Assembly (NCBI GenBank): GCA_947095535.1
Contig: OX352774.1
Location: forward strand, 4,092,001 to 4,156,000
Direction of reading: 5' to 3'
Length of the DNA: 64,000 bases
Source: Poecilobothrus nobilitatus
Taxonomy: Eukaryota; Arthropoda; Insecta; Diptera; Dolichopodidae
The notes under the pieces are model-generated. The model was not told where the DNA came from. It saw nothing but the letters and a program-made list of their open reading frames with translations, and did not search any database. Made by a program: the position numbers and the translations under genes. Shown piece after piece: positions 38,863 through 51,918 of this stretch. Every line of letters starts with the position of its first letter. Position 1 is the first letter of the stretch.

Positions 38863-40655
38863 GCTCTCCTAATTTTGTTAAATTTTAGCTTTAATTTTAT
38901 ATATACATATATATGAATTTGGTTTCATAAAACTACTGTCCCTTTCAGAATGTTAAACCATTTAATGTTTTTGGTCTTCTTCGAACTATAATTTTAAAAC
39001 AAATAATTTGAATTATAGTTTCCTGAGTTCCAAATTAATTCAAAATGAGAAAATATTTTCTGATCCAGCATAATCAGTACCGACATTTTTCTTTAATCTG
39101 ATCTGTAAAAGAAAGTACCTGAAATCGTTTTTTTAGTTCAATTAAAGTGTTTCAACAGGTCAGGTATTGTAAAATTGTTCCGTTTACTCGATTTTATTAA
39201 TACTTAACGATTTTGATTGTAATTTTAACTTAGCTTATATTTACTTATGTTTCATTAACTTGTGGGTACCGTAATGTAAAAAAAATGTAAAAAGTCAGTT
39301 TTTTTTTGAAAATCCTATAGAATGCGTGTTCGACACGTTAATTCCCTTTCATACATTTCTTTTTTGAATTGATTGAAAATGCAAATCATATAGAAAATCA
39401 GCATCCTCCTTAACTTTTCTTTGGTTAATTTTGAATGTTTTTTTTCTTTGTAGCTTATCTTCCGAATGGTGAATTTCTGAACCAGTAGTTAGACTGACAT
39501 TTTTCTTTAATATTTACAAGAAATTTACAAACCAAAAGTTTTTTAATCATAAGAAGGCAAATCATATAAAGAAAAAAAACTATAATATATATGACAAATT
39601 TAATAATTTAATAAATTATTCGTACAATAAAAGAACCATTTCGAATAATATATGAGAATCCGGAAGAAAATAATATCAATGTTCTTTTTTTAAAGTAATC
39701 TGTAACGTAATGAAAAATCGAAGTTGATAATCAGAATGGGTAAAAAAACAAAATAAAAACAACGAATTAATTATAAAAGTTTAAAAAAAAAAACAACATT
39801 TTAAAATATATTTACGATAAGTAAATTTAAGTACAATTTAGGGTTAAATCAAATCCCGCATTTAAAAAGATCATCTCAAATTTCAAATTTGAATATTTAT
39901 TATATAGGAACAAAATACAAAAATAAATAACAATAAATCTTATTTTAATATTCCATTAATTTAAAATTTGATTTCTATGAATTAAAAAAAAAATCAAAAA
40001 AAAAAAAAAAAAATATATACCAATAACCCTTAATTTATTAGAAATAAATTTGTATAAAAAGTTGTCAAAATAATTACATAAAGTCACGTTCAATTTTTAA
40101 AGTTTCTGTTTAAAAAATATTTTAGATTTGGCACAAATTCAATTCAATTGAGATGGAAAAAAAATAAAATTAATGGGAAATTTCAATTGAAATTCATTAA
40201 AAATCTAAAAAAAAAAAAAAATTTAAATACTTTTTAAGATTTAACTATCGATTTTAAATTAAAAATCTCCATTAGTATAAAAAAAAAAAAAAAAATTGAA
40301 TCTCAATCATCAATTATCTGAAAATTGTTTTAACATACAAAATAGAATCAATGACTTTTAAATATGTTTATATATAAGTTAAAATTTTTGGTGGAGAAAT
40401 GTGTACTATCAATAATCATTATTGTTTTAGTTACTTATTTGATTTTAAATTTTTATCCATTTTAAGTCATGAAATCTAAAAAAAAAATTTCAAAAAAAGA
40501 CATTAGACATTTTCTAAGGAAAGAATATAGACTTTTTGTTCTGTTTAAACAACGCTTGCAATGTGAAGATAACTGAAGTGTTCAGTAACATCAACTTCAA
40601 TTCGCAGAAAGAGGGCTTTATAAAGGGTTTAATGAGTTCAGAAAGAAAGTACATA
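38863..40655. other. AT-rich non-coding DNA, nothing recognised
   Basis: Homopolymer-rich; includes long A runs near 39990-40012 and 40208-40220. No frame with a domain. Confidence 0.5.
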
Positions 40656-41953
40656 AAGGGTGTTCAAAATTGAGGTATCATTTTGATTTTGCCGCCATTT
40701 TTTCTACCTGGAATTTTTATACCTGGTTTCTTTAGGTATATTCTAAATACATTCCGGTTAGTTAATATGGAACGTTACACGAAGAAACAACGTGTTTTTG
40801 CTATTACAACATTTTTTGAAAATGGTAAAAGTTTTCAAGATGTAATTAGGAAATTTCGAACAAAATTTGGTAGAGAAAATGCTCCAACAAATCGTGCCAT
40901 CAAGCTGATGGTTGATAAATTTCTAGAAACTGGATCTGTTCTTGATAACAGAGGAAACATTTATCAACGTAGTGGCCGTTCACTCGAGAATGTAACAGCT
41001 GTGAGCAGAAGTGTTGAAAAAGATCCAAAAACTTCCATTCGTCATCGTTCGCAGTAATTAAACATCAAACCATCCACATTATTCAACATTTTGCATCGTG
41101 ATCTCCATTTAAAGGCTTATAAGATCCAGCTGACGCAAGAATTAAAACCAACTGACCATGCATTACGTCGGCAATTCGTTTCTTGGGCAATCTAAAAACA
41201 AGAAGAAAATCAGAATTTTTTTTAACAAAATAATCTTCACCGACGAAGCTCATTTCCCGCTCAATGGCTACGTCAATAAACAGAATTGCCGCATTTGGGG
41301 TGAAGAGAATTCAAGGATTATCTTAGACCAACCAGTACATCCACAAAAAGTTACGGTTTGGTTTGTGGTCAGGAGGAATCATCGGCCCATATTTCTTTGA
41401 AAACGGAAATGGAAATGCAATTACGGTCAATGAAAATCGCTACAGGGAGATGATCCGAAGCTTTTTGTGGCGGGAAATTGATGATTTGGACGTAGAGAAT
41501 ATGTGGTTTCAACAGGACGGTGCTACTTGCCACACAGCAAGAGAAAAATGGATCTTTTGAAGGAAAAGTTCGAAGATCGCATTATTTCTCGTAGCGTAGG
41601 AGTGATGTGGCCACCAATATCGTGCGATTTGACACCGTTGGATTTTTTTTTGTGGGGTTTTGTGAAATTGAAAGTGTACAGCAATAATTCCACAACAATT
41701 CAAGAGCTTAAAACCAACATTATCGAGCAGATTTCAAGCATTGAGAACAGTTTATTAAACAACGGGATTCAGAATTTTGGTAAAAAATTGGAAGCCTGCC
41801 GAAGTAGTAGAGGGGGCCACTTGGCCGACATAATTTTTCATTATTAACCGGAACCTATTTGTAATAAATTAAAATAAAAATATATTTAATATTTCAAAAA
41901 AAAAAGTCTTTTTTTATTAAAATTAAAATGATACCTCAATTTTGAACACCCTT
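40656..41953 (+). mobile_element. mariner transposon, complete but inactive, DD41D (rosa-like) type
   Basis: The element is 1,298 bp long with perfect 29-bp terminal inverted repeats at 40656-40684 and 41925-41953 (outer bases AAGGGTGTTC). It is flanked by TA on both sides (40654-40655 and 41954-41955), the Tc1/mariner target duplication. The single transposase gene between the ends is broken (see separate entry). Length, TA duplication and transposase motifs agree with the mariner family. The spacing of the last two catalytic aspartates puts it in the DD41D group, known to me from the rosa elements of tephritid flies. Confidence 0.95.
40767..41847 (+). pseudogene. mariner transposase pseudogene (three frameshifts, two stops)
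   Basis: It would encode a cut-and-paste transposase acting on the flanking TIRs. It starts MERYTKKQRVF at 40767, giving the N-terminal helix-turn-helix DNA-binding part. In-frame TAA stops lie at 41055-41057 and 41193-41195. A frameshift in the T run near 41215-41222 leads into IIFTDEAHF, the first catalytic Asp. A loss of about 5 bases near 41360 precedes WSGGIIGPYFFENG and WFQQDGATCHTA, the second Asp. A further frameshift near 41545 precedes CDLTPLDFFLWG, the third Asp, and the C-terminal RSRGGHLADI. About 41 residues separate the second and third Asp. All catalytic residues are still present, so the copy died by indels and stops rather than by active-site loss. It cannot make a full protein. 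Confidence 0.95.
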
Positions 41954-42863
41954 TATATACTTAAAATGAATTGAATTCGAGATAAACTATAACAAAATTT
42001 ACACTCTCCGAATTCGTAAGTTATAACTTCTAACAAAATCTAAACAATCAGACGCCGAAAAACTTTGTATAATTGAAATCATCAAATTAATTCATATTAA
42101 GAAAATTGTTAATGTTAACAGAACCATTTAGTAAAAATGCATGCGTTTTTTTAAAACTATGTTGCATATTTTAGCACAATATCATAATACGCCCACTTGT
42201 AAACACCCCATATTGATAAAAAAAAAAATGCATTACTATTTTACTAAATTTTATGCAATATTTTGATAATGTAACAATTTATTTTAATTACATGTTTATA
42301 AGATTGCAGCAAAATGTTTTTATAATGTATTTTAAGTATATAATATAATTTTTAACTATATGAGAACTAAACTGTTCTATTTTAGATATCTTATAACTTA
42401 TATACACTTCTTATATTTCCTAAACTATTTTTTTTTCTGTCAAATGTGTTATACTAATGCCCATAAAAGTCATAAGGTGATGGTCTTATTTTTACTTTAA
42501 TTTCATTATCTCGTTTGCTTAATCTTTATAATCGAAAATATTCAAAGGTTGCAAAGTAATCAAAATAACTATAGGCGTACATACTTATTATGTTTTTTTG
42601 TAAAAGATATTAAATTTTTATCTAAAAATATTCAAATATCGAACTGAAAAGTATTCAAAACATATTATAATATCAGAATAAAAGTTTAACAATTCAATAT
42701 TTTGTTATTTTTGGTTACTTGAAATACTTTTTGTATTTGGACAATTGCCATAACAATTCCATTCCATTAGATGTCAAAGTATTCATATAGAAAATAAAGG
42801 AAGAAAAGTAAAAATTCGGCAATTATTTTAATATAAAATTAAGCGGTATGTTCTAAAGTCATA
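41954..42863. other. AT-rich non-coding DNA
   Basis: Nothing recognised. Confidence 0.5.
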
Positions 42864-43468
42864 GGTCATAAAGCCATATTTCACAAATATGGCGTTATGA
42901 TCCATTCAAATGAGTTATATATATTTCTCTATCGCGTTATGCCTCATTCAATTGAAACTACTTTAAAAGAAAATCTATTAAACTTAATTAATCAGTTCTA
43001 AAATACATCTTAATTAATTTTTTTTTTTATAGATATAAGATCAAATAATTTAATATTGTGGGGACTCCCAAATACCCATTATTGGAACCCTAAGATTTTA
43101 TAGCCAAATGCCTTAAGAGCATTCGGCATTTAAACCTCATTTTGTAAAAAGCGCATATCCTGATTTTGTAACCAATTATAAAATCCTTCCTCATTACTTG
43201 TCTTACATACATATTTTAACTATTAAAACGTTTAAAATGATGGGAACTGCCATCCTAAAACCCCCGATAAACAAATATTGGAAATCCTGATTTTGTAATC
43301 AACTTTATAATCTTTCCCAATTATTTTGTTACGGACATATTTTAACAAGAATTCGTTTTATTGTGACCCATGTTTTTAAAAAAAATATGGCTTATGACCT
43401 ACTCATACATATTAGTGATATGATTTTATGACTCATTTGAAAGAGATTATGAATATGGCTTTATGACC
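42864..43468. mobile_element. Inverted-repeat element with 17-bp perfect ends
   Basis: GGTCATAAAGCCATATT (42864-42880) is matched exactly in inverse orientation at 43452-43468. Next to each end the same words recur (GTTATGATCC, TTATGACTCATTTGAAAG, GGCTTATGACC). In the centre two diverged direct copies start near 43061 and 43242, each containing a GGGA-CT-CC start, 'TCCTGATTTTGTAA', 'TTATAATC' and 'CATATTTTAAC'. It has no coding frame. It is probably a non-autonomous DNA element. No clear target duplication was found, so the true ends may lie slightly further out. Confidence 0.6.
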
Positions 43469-44109
43469 GCGCACCACTACATTACACTGATTAGCATTGC
43501 TAATTATATGTATATGTAGTATATAATATGTATTGTTTTATATTGATAGTCTAAATTTTCTCTGAGCTTAATATATTTTCATAAAAGTTTCTTAGAATTT
43601 TTAGAAATCTTTTCAATCCAGTATCGTTATGTGTTATAATATTGTCTATCATATTATATTCAAGTTTAACATTTCTTAAAAACATCTTAAGCTTAAAAAA
43701 AAAAAACCAAAATACAATAAATAATAAGTCAATCAGACTGATCATAATCTAAAATTTATTTATTTTTTAACTTAAGTTGGTGCCGTTTTACCAAAATTGG
43801 GATGTTGTGTTATTAAAAATTCAACTGTAGATTGTAAATCAAATCAGTAAATCTAAAGTATCATCTTTAAAATCATCGTCCATTGCACCCGATTCCCACG
43901 TTTTATAAAAGAAAAACAAAAATAAATATATTTTTTTTTTGTTTTTTTTTAGTTAATTAATATTTTTGATTTTTCATATTTTTAATTGATTTTCTACCTT
44001 TTTTAACTTAAATATCAATTAAAATACAGAAAAAAATCATAAATTGATTCCAAACGTTATGAGCGTTATTAAAACAAATAAATTTTCTTGTGTGGCACTT
44101 GAAAATACA

Positions 44110-44140
<31 letters not shown>

Positions 44141-47100
44141 AATTAAAAACAACAAAAAATCGAAAGTTGAAACCACTTGAATCGATTTGAATTCGTCTGC
44201 GTAAATAATTATATGAACCACCCGGAACAGTATGAGTTTTTTGTTTATTATATATATATAACAATAACACGTGATTATCCTTTTATTTCCTTAAAGCAGT
44301 TTTTTGCACAATGAATATAAAAATTCGTTTCCCCCATATTCGCTATTTGTATTTGTTTTTTTTTTTTTGCATTCAAGATTTATTTGACGAATCATTTATT
44401 TTGAAATCGTTCAGAACAAATAAGTATTTTTACGGATGGGATGAAATAAAACAAAACAGAAACATAAAAGGAAACCTATTTTTAATTTATAATTAGAACT
44501 AAAGAATAAATAAAGAACTTTACAAAACGTTGAGTTTGATCAATTCAACTAAAGGATTATTAAGAAAAAAACAATTGATTAGTTTGTTCTCACTAAACGG
44601 TTTTATCAAAAGTTTATGAAGAGCTATTAATATTTTAAATTAAATGATATTTAAGAGTTGAGACGCAGACAATAATCGAATATTGATTTCAAATTGTATC
44701 TTCTTTCACTTTGTCTCTCATCCTCTTTCTCTAGAATTTATTTGTGGTGAGGACTGGGGATATTTCTACTGCACTAGTGTTGCCGTTAAAAGAGAAATTT
44801 TTGTTTACATTATCACAAACACATAGACACAAGCAATAAAAAATTTTTATAGGTTGAGAATTTTTTTTTGTCGCAATATAAAATGCACGATAGTCGATAC
44901 TTCTTAAGTAAAATCTCAATTCATAATGAGATTTACACCGATACATACATATATACAACATTGAGAAAAGTTGCAACTGTCTAAATGCAACACCGTGTAA
45001 TAGTCAGAATCTTTTGTGTTGATGATAACCATTGATATCTGTGTAACAACCGCCACTGGTTGCGACATTGAGAGTCATAATACGTTTCAAAATGGTTTGA
45101 ATTTTAAATTTGAAAAATTTAATTTTCCTTATTTTTTAAGCGTTTTTAAGCATTTTTTGTTGTATTACAAACCTATTTCCAACATTTGAATAATATTTTT
45201 ATGGATTTTAATGATTACATAAGATTTGGTTAAAACGATTTTAATTGCAATATAAGTACATATATCGTTAGGTTAGAGTGTGTCTCATTTCATAACAATA
45301 TATTTAATGCACACTTATATTTTGAAGTTGATTTTTTTTTGATAAATTGTTTAAGATATGTTTAAATTTAAAATAGTAAAAAGAAAAGGATCCATTACAT
45401 AACTAATTATCCTGACATGTAAATTTATTAAGTAAAATATCGTAATTTCCATGTAGAAATATCGTAAAAATGAATATTGTCTAATATGCATTCGTGCACC
45501 TTGCTTTAAAATAAGAAAAAAACTTTCAGGTTTATATTATTTTTTTTTTTTTCATTATTTATTATAAAGACTTATATTTATTTATTTTATTTTATTTAAT
45601 TGATTGATTTTAATTTTATTAGGTTAAAGATTGTCATTGTCATCTTATTTTTGTTTTTTTTTTTTATTTTTTATTGATTAGTCTTTTAACATTAGTCTTT
45701 TTACACTTTCAATAGTACGTGAAATAATTTAAAGTTCAATTTAACTTAAATATTAGATATAGAAGAAAAATATTTTTCGCGGTTTTTAGATATAATGAGA
45801 AAATCAACTGCACAAATTTTTATACCACATCGTAAATGAAAATAAAAAAAAAAAATAAAACCTAATGTTGGCCGCAATTTTCTATGATCGCACAGTTCTC
45901 AAATTTCATCAACTCGTTCTCGTTATTATTTTCTTTCTTTTCTTCTTATTTCCTTTCCTTCTTTTGTTTTGTGCTTTCTTCTCTTTTACATTTCTTTTAA
46001 ATTGTAAGATTTTCCTTTTCACTGAACCACCAACCAACCATCAACTACATATTGTACATATGTATACATATATAAATGTTAAATTTAAACCTATTTTTAT
46101 CGACATTGCCTTCACCTTTTATACTTTGTATATATATATATAAATATATATGTACCTATACATAATAAATTCTAATAACTTGTTCGTGTTTTGATTGAAA
46201 AATTCTTTAACTAAAAACTTCGAGATACCGACAACAACTTAAAAAGTGTTAAAAATTTATATTATAGGAAAAAACTTAACTTAAAAATGTTTACTAGAAA
46301 TAACAAACAAAAACAAAAAAAAAACTCTTAGATTTCATTTCATAAAAACAAAAAAAAAAAAAAAAGAATAAAAAATAAAACTGGTACAATATAAAGTCTA
46401 TACTTATAATACCTACATGTATGATCTTAAATGTTTGGTGTTATAAATAAATGGAAACTTTAAACTTTGATCAACAAAATCGTATAAGCATTTTGCATAA
46501 CAGGAATGTAAAGAAAGTTTATAATTATGAATTTTAACTTCTGAACAAGTAAAAGTAATCTGAGTCCATTACTAATGTAAATATATATAAAATGTTCTTA
46601 AGAACAAGAGGTGATTCGCATGAAAGAATCGTGCTTTTTGCAAAAAAAAAAAAAAAATAAAAGAAAAATACATTTTAAATTTGAAGTGGAATTTATTAAG
46701 TAAATTAAAATAGCCCCATATGTATATTTGCGCGCAATATATAGCTAGCTTTATTATTTTTTATCTTAAAATATAACTAAAAAATTGTATTTTAATTTTT
46801 TAAGTACATATAGTTAAAATTATAATTACAATAAATAATGTTTTTGTTTTTATTACTAATTGTATTTACCTTCTGTTTTTACATTATGTATATTGAATAT
46901 TGATATTTTGCGTTTTGATTTATTGATATATAATATGCGGTTTTTAAAGCATTTATATATATGTATGTAAGTATGTATTTTAAAAATATGAAATAGAAAA
47001 TTCTTTAAATACGTTACCGATGGTATTATAAGTTTTACCTGTATCAGGTAAAATTGAATTTTATTAATAATGATTAGAAAGTATAATTTCGTGCTAAAAT

Positions 47101-49373
47101 CATTAAGTAAAAAAAAAAATTTATTAATTAATTTGACAAATAAAAAATAGAGTACAAAAATATTCAATTTTTTTTTTTTTTTGCTATAATTTTAAAATTA
47201 AGTTAAATCACGACATAAATTTAAAGGAAAATTGCATTAATTTTGTAAATGATTGTAGGAAAATAAAATTTTCTTTTTATCTATCTATATATAGTTTATT
47301 TAACCGGTACGTAATGAAATCCAAAATATTTAGAAGCATACCAGAAAAAAAAAACCAATCAATCGATACAAAATTAATTCTAATGATTCAAAAATTTTCA
47401 AATGATTCAGTTTTCTTTTTTTAACAAAAAACTGAAATTTTGATTTGCTTTTTAAGCCTTTTTTTTTTCTTTTTATTCAAAATGTTCATTAGATTCAATG
47501 AATTTCAATCATGCAATTTATAATATACCCTGAAGACTATAGTTTTTTTTTTTTTTTTTGCTATCAACCAAATAATTCCAATTTTAATTTTATTTTTGTT
47601 TTTATTATTTATTTTTTCTTTATGTATAGTTTTTTTTTTAAATTGACATATCCAAAAGCTAAAGTTTTTGATGGCATAACGAAGGCATAATATTTAATGA
47701 AGATAGAATCTCATAGAAAAATGTTCAGAGTTAATCCTTTTCACAAACAGCAGTTATGTCACATTTAATATGTGAATAATGTGCATCCTATATATGGAAA
47801 TGGGAATGGAATTGATTATGATTTTAAATTTACAAAAAATTGTATCTGAAGTGATTTAAATGTCCATATAGATACTTAACAATACAATATGAATATGTAC
47901 ATACATATTAAGTTGTCTAAGAAGCAAAAAAAAACAAATAGATAAGTCTGGTTTGATTGACTCCTTTTTATCCATTTAGATTACTAAGCTTTAAAAAAAA
48001 AGACTTTAAATGGAAAATAAATTGGAAAATATTTTAATTTTTGATATTTTTTTTCGTTTTTGTTTTAAATTCAACTTAAAAACTTTTAAGTGATGCAATT
48101 AACTGGAATTGATATAGTTTGATTGATGACAATAATAATGGTAATGACAACTTAAAAAAGAAAATTATTTATAGAAAAAATTGGAGTAATGGAGTAAATA
48201 AGTAAAATTTTTTTTAGATTATTACTAAAATTAGATTAGAAACTTTATCTAAAAATAATTTATAAATTCAAAAATTAAAACTTGACATTAAAAAATTAAT
48301 TTTTAATTTATTTTACTTTATTTTATTTTTTTCTTTTCTGTATAGATGCTGAAAGCTTTTTTTTTTTTTTTTTGAAATTTGACCACTTAAAATCGTATCA
48401 ATTAAAAAAACTTTCAAATTAATCAACCAAAGGAAATTAAAATTTATTAAAATAAAATACGCAGGAAAAAAAAAAAAAGTCAAGAGCCACATCTGGTGAT
48501 CCAAATAATAAAATGATGTAAAATAAAACTTGCATCCAATATTCATACAAGTATATTCAAATTTTTCTTCTAGCATAGATAAGCTTTCAATAATGATTTT
48601 TTTTTTTTTTTTAATAAAGTGACGGCAAATTGTATAACACATACATAATAACTAACGATCTGTCAAAAACAAAGTGACATTATTTTTTTTTTTCAACTCA
48701 ATGGTTAAAATTTAAAAAATTCAAATTTTATCTATGTTAAAATTGAAAATTATATTTAGAAAATGTTTATAAATGCAAACTGATGGAATAAAATTTTAAA
48801 GATAAAGGCTAAAGATTTTTTTTGTTTTTGTCAATAAAAATGATAAAATGTCAATTAAAATTATATCTGCGCCATCTGTACTAAAATTAAATTATATTTA
48901 CCTGATTCGATTTGTGTAAATTTTTAGCTTAAAGTTAATAGAGAAATTTTTATTGTAATATTTGGTAAGTAATTTTTTTTTTTTTTGTTAAATTATATAG
49001 CCAGCTATAATGCATAGAAAACTTTACATGTGTTAAGTTATACAATTTAAATGTATTTCAACGCACCCAACCAATCGTTAATGAACACTTTAAGTCCTGA
49101 TCGATATTTTTCCCTTTTTTGGAATCTTAAGATGTTAATTTATCCAATTAAATTTTTTCTTTCTTTATTACTTTTTTTTTTCTTTTTTGTATTTTTTGTT
49201 ATAAAGTTAAATCAAAAAAAAAAAAAAAAAAAAACTGTCGCTAAATTGCGTTTACAAAATTTAATTTTATTTTATATGTTAATAAACTAAAACAACTATA
49301 AAAGTAAAACAAAAAAAATAAAAAAATAATAACAAAAAACTTATATGTTATAAAGATTTAAAGTTTGTATTTA
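43469..49373. other. Non-coding DNA, no gene recognised
   Basis: Many poly-A and poly-T tracts. The open frames here (for example 44311-44496, 45865-46143, 46856-47167 and 48313-48642) consist of runs of Phe, Lys, Ile or Leu with no motif. The segment 44730-45080 is of more mixed composition and contains CGATAGTCGATA and a short CAACC/GGTTG fold-back, but there is no evidence that it is a promoter. Confidence 0.5.
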
Positions 49374-49797
49374 CAGTAAAACCCGCTTAAATACGTTCCC
49401 GATAAGTACCATTTTCGTTTTAGGAACCAGAAATATTGACATTTTAAAATTTTCTGAGAATTGCATACAAATATATTCGCTTAAGTGCTTCTCGTTTAAG
49501 TACCTAAACCTTTCAAGTATTCTCTGTTTTTCAAAGTACAATATTAAATTTTTGATTAAAATACATACATATGCACTTAATCGTTACAATATTTTTTTTT
49601 TTAATACATACATATTTTATACAGCTTATACTATTGAATTTTCAGAAAATTTCTGTAAGAAAATGTCATTAGTTATGCATAAGTACCTAACATGAGGCAG
49701 TTGAACGGATTTTAAAGAAGTACCTTACTTGAAGCACTTATACGAGTTCGGTTAAGTGCTGTGTTCGGATAAGTGCTCAAAATTGCGGGTTTTACTG
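49374..49797. mobile_element. 424-bp pogo-type MITE (Tc1/mariner superfamily)
   Basis: 13-bp terminal inverted repeats CAGTAAAACCCGC (49374-49386) and the exact complement (49785-49797) are flanked by TA on each side (49372-49373, 49798-49799). The subterminal text resembles the CTTATCCGAACAC-type ends of pogo/Tigger elements (inverted near 49750-49780), and the words AAGTACC and AAGTGCT recur inside. No coding capacity. The CAGT start and TA duplication are characteristic of the superfamily; assignment to pogo rests on my memory of those ends. Confidence 0.8.
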
Positions 49798-49799
49798 TA

Positions 49800-50880
49800 T
49801 ATATAAAAAAAAAATATATATGTATACCGAAATAAAATTTAAAAATCACATATGAAATGGGAATTCAATTTATGGAATTGCGTTTCATATGAGATTTACC
49901 GGTATAGTAAAATAAAATCCTAAAGTTAAATCCAAATCCAAATGTTATAATATTATCGGGAACTGAAAATGGTAATCATTAAATTTAGGGGTTGTCGAAT
50001 TATAATAAAAAAAACATTTTCTGTTTTTTTATTTTTTATAATTTTTTTTTTTTTGTATTTTTAATTTTCAATTTTCTTTATAGGTTCAACCATTTAAGGA
50101 TTGGATCCACAAAAACTAAAAACAACAATTTCTTCAATAATAAATATTTTACTTATTTATTTTTGCAAATTGCCGGCACAATTTTCAACTGTGTAATATA
50201 TTAGAGCTAAGTTTGGCTGTCTACATTGGGATCAATAAAATTGAATAAAAACAAAAAAAAAAAAAAGAAAAGAAATGCAAAACATCACAATATCGTAGCA
50301 AAATTACTATTGAAAATGAAAATATACAGTGCTATATTTGATTAATATACTGTGTATATATATATATACAATGTTTAAATATAAAGAAAATATTGGATAT
50401 TTGATCTGTATACAATCAAAAATTAACTTTAATTTTAATTTTCAACTTCTAAATAAAAAAGAAAATAACAATAAGAAAAACATACGAATAATACCTAAGA
50501 ACAACAGTTAGAATTACGCAATGTAATTTGCCTTCACCAGTTCTGGTAACACAAAACGAAGAAGATTGTAATTTGAATATTTGCGATCTTTTTGTTTTTT
50601 TTTTCTTTTTCTTCAATTTAAGAAAAAAGAAAAATTTAAATAAAAATAAAAAAATTTAATAAAAGAACAAAACAATTTAATTTGTCCCGAGACAAACAGA
50701 GAAATAAAAGGGAACAATTTTTTTTTTTGTTTTGTAAAAAGATTTAAATCTACGTATAATAAATTCAAAATCGAAATTCAATTTTTGTTTTTTTTTTAAA
50801 TAATTAGGAAGAAAATAAACATTGAATTTTTTTATATATATAGAATAAAAATTCTATCTAAAGTTATAAAATTTTGAATC
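49800..50880 (+). other. Upstream region of the tetraspanin gene
   Basis: No coding frame is credible. An ATTAG/GAAGAAA junction preceded by a T tract near 50770-50808 could be the acceptor of a 5' UTR exon leading to the ATG at 50881, but no promoter element or transcription start could be fixed. A small inverted repeat (ATATGAAA...TTTCATAT, about 49851-49890) is present just downstream of the pogo MITE. Confidence 0.35.
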
Positions 50881-50985
50881 ATGGCACAGTACAAGACAAC
50901 ACGAAGAAAACGACGCAATGGTGGCTGTTGTGGCAGTATAAGTCTCATTAAATGTATGCTACACATATTCAATATTATATTTTTG
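50881..50985 (+). CDS. Tetraspanin, coding exon 1 (residues 1-35)
   Basis: The ATG at 50881 (context AATCATGG) opens 35 codons ending exactly before a canonical GTAAGT donor (50986-50991), phase 0. The peptide begins MAQYKTTRRKRRNGG, a basic cytoplasmic tail. It is followed by CC (Cys16-17, likely palmitoylation sites) and the first half of transmembrane helix 1, SLIKCMLHIFNIIFL, with the TM1 Asn that tetraspanins conserve (Asn31). Tetraspanins are four-helix membrane proteins that organise adhesion receptors, proteases and signalling proteins into microdomains. The join with the exon at 59176 is in frame and completes TM1. From memory the sequence resembles the CD151/TSPAN11 type more than the TspanC8 type, but I cannot name the fly orthologue. 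Confidence 0.93.
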
Positions 50986-51006
50986 GTAAGTATATTATTG
51001 ATTTTT

Positions 51007-51010
<4 letters not shown>

Positions 51011-51038
<28 letters not shown>
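51011..51038. repeat. A28 homopolymer
   Basis: 28 consecutive A residues starting 25 bp after the exon 1 donor of the tetraspanin. Confidence 0.9.
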
Positions 51039-51041
<3 letters not shown>

Positions 51042-51895
51042 TTTAGAGTGGGACGAAAATTAATGAAAATATGTAATTATATATGTATGTATTTATGTTC
51101 ATTACAAGAGAAAATATAAAGAAAGTGTTCATTGTCCAGCCAAAAATTAATCAAATATTTTTTATACAACAAATTAAAATGTACCTATCATTTCTTCTTT
51201 CTTAATAAATTCTACAATATATTCTTAGTATGTAAATTTAAAAGTGGTAAAACGTTTTAGAATTAAGTAGTTGGAAAAAAATCTTGAAAATTTGTAACTG
51301 TTTATTAATTCATTGGCATCTAAATGAATGTTTTATCTGTTGTATTTTTAATACAACAGAATCAAATTGTTTATTAAGAAAAATCTTAATCGTTTCAAGA
51401 AAACTTAATTAAAATGTAAATCTAAATCCAAATATTATATTAATCGGATTATATATAACACAATTAAATTTCAATAATTGTTTTAGAAGAAAAAAAACAT
51501 TCCATTAATTCTACGCTTTTGTTGATTCTAAAATTCAAGTTAAAAATTTATCAGTTTAATACTATGCGTTTGTTTTTTCGTTACTATATATATATATACA
51601 TAAATAAAAACTTCTCAATGAAACTTTAAGAGATGACACACCTTAGAACTTTGATTTTCATTAAAGATACAACTTAAAAATAAAGCAAAAAACTGAAATA
51701 AATTTGTTGGAAAGAAATTATAAGTTTATGGTGTAAACCTTTTTTTTTTATTATTTATCCTCTAAAAGAGAACAAAACTAACTCCCTTTAATTGAATCTT
51801 AATATAGAATTCCATTTCAAATCATATATACCTTATATGATACCTACATCTATTATTAAATCACTTCCTTTGATTTCATTCAAAATTTTCTATCC

Positions 51896-51918
51896 TATAT
51901 ATATATATATATATATAT
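51896..51918. repeat. (TA)n microsatellite
   Basis: About 11 TA units within tetraspanin intron 1. Confidence 0.85.

Noticed and set aside
41509..41703. Minus-strand frame within mariner
   Set aside because: Antisense shadow of the transposase pseudogene.
44730..45080. Promoter-like mixed-composition region with CGATAGTCGATA
   Set aside because: One loosely DRE-like word is not enough. No start site, exon or other core element could be fixed.
46856..48642. Minus-strand frames of 103 and 109 codons
   Set aside because: Low-complexity Phe/Ile/Lys composition that includes translated homopolymers. No family recognised.
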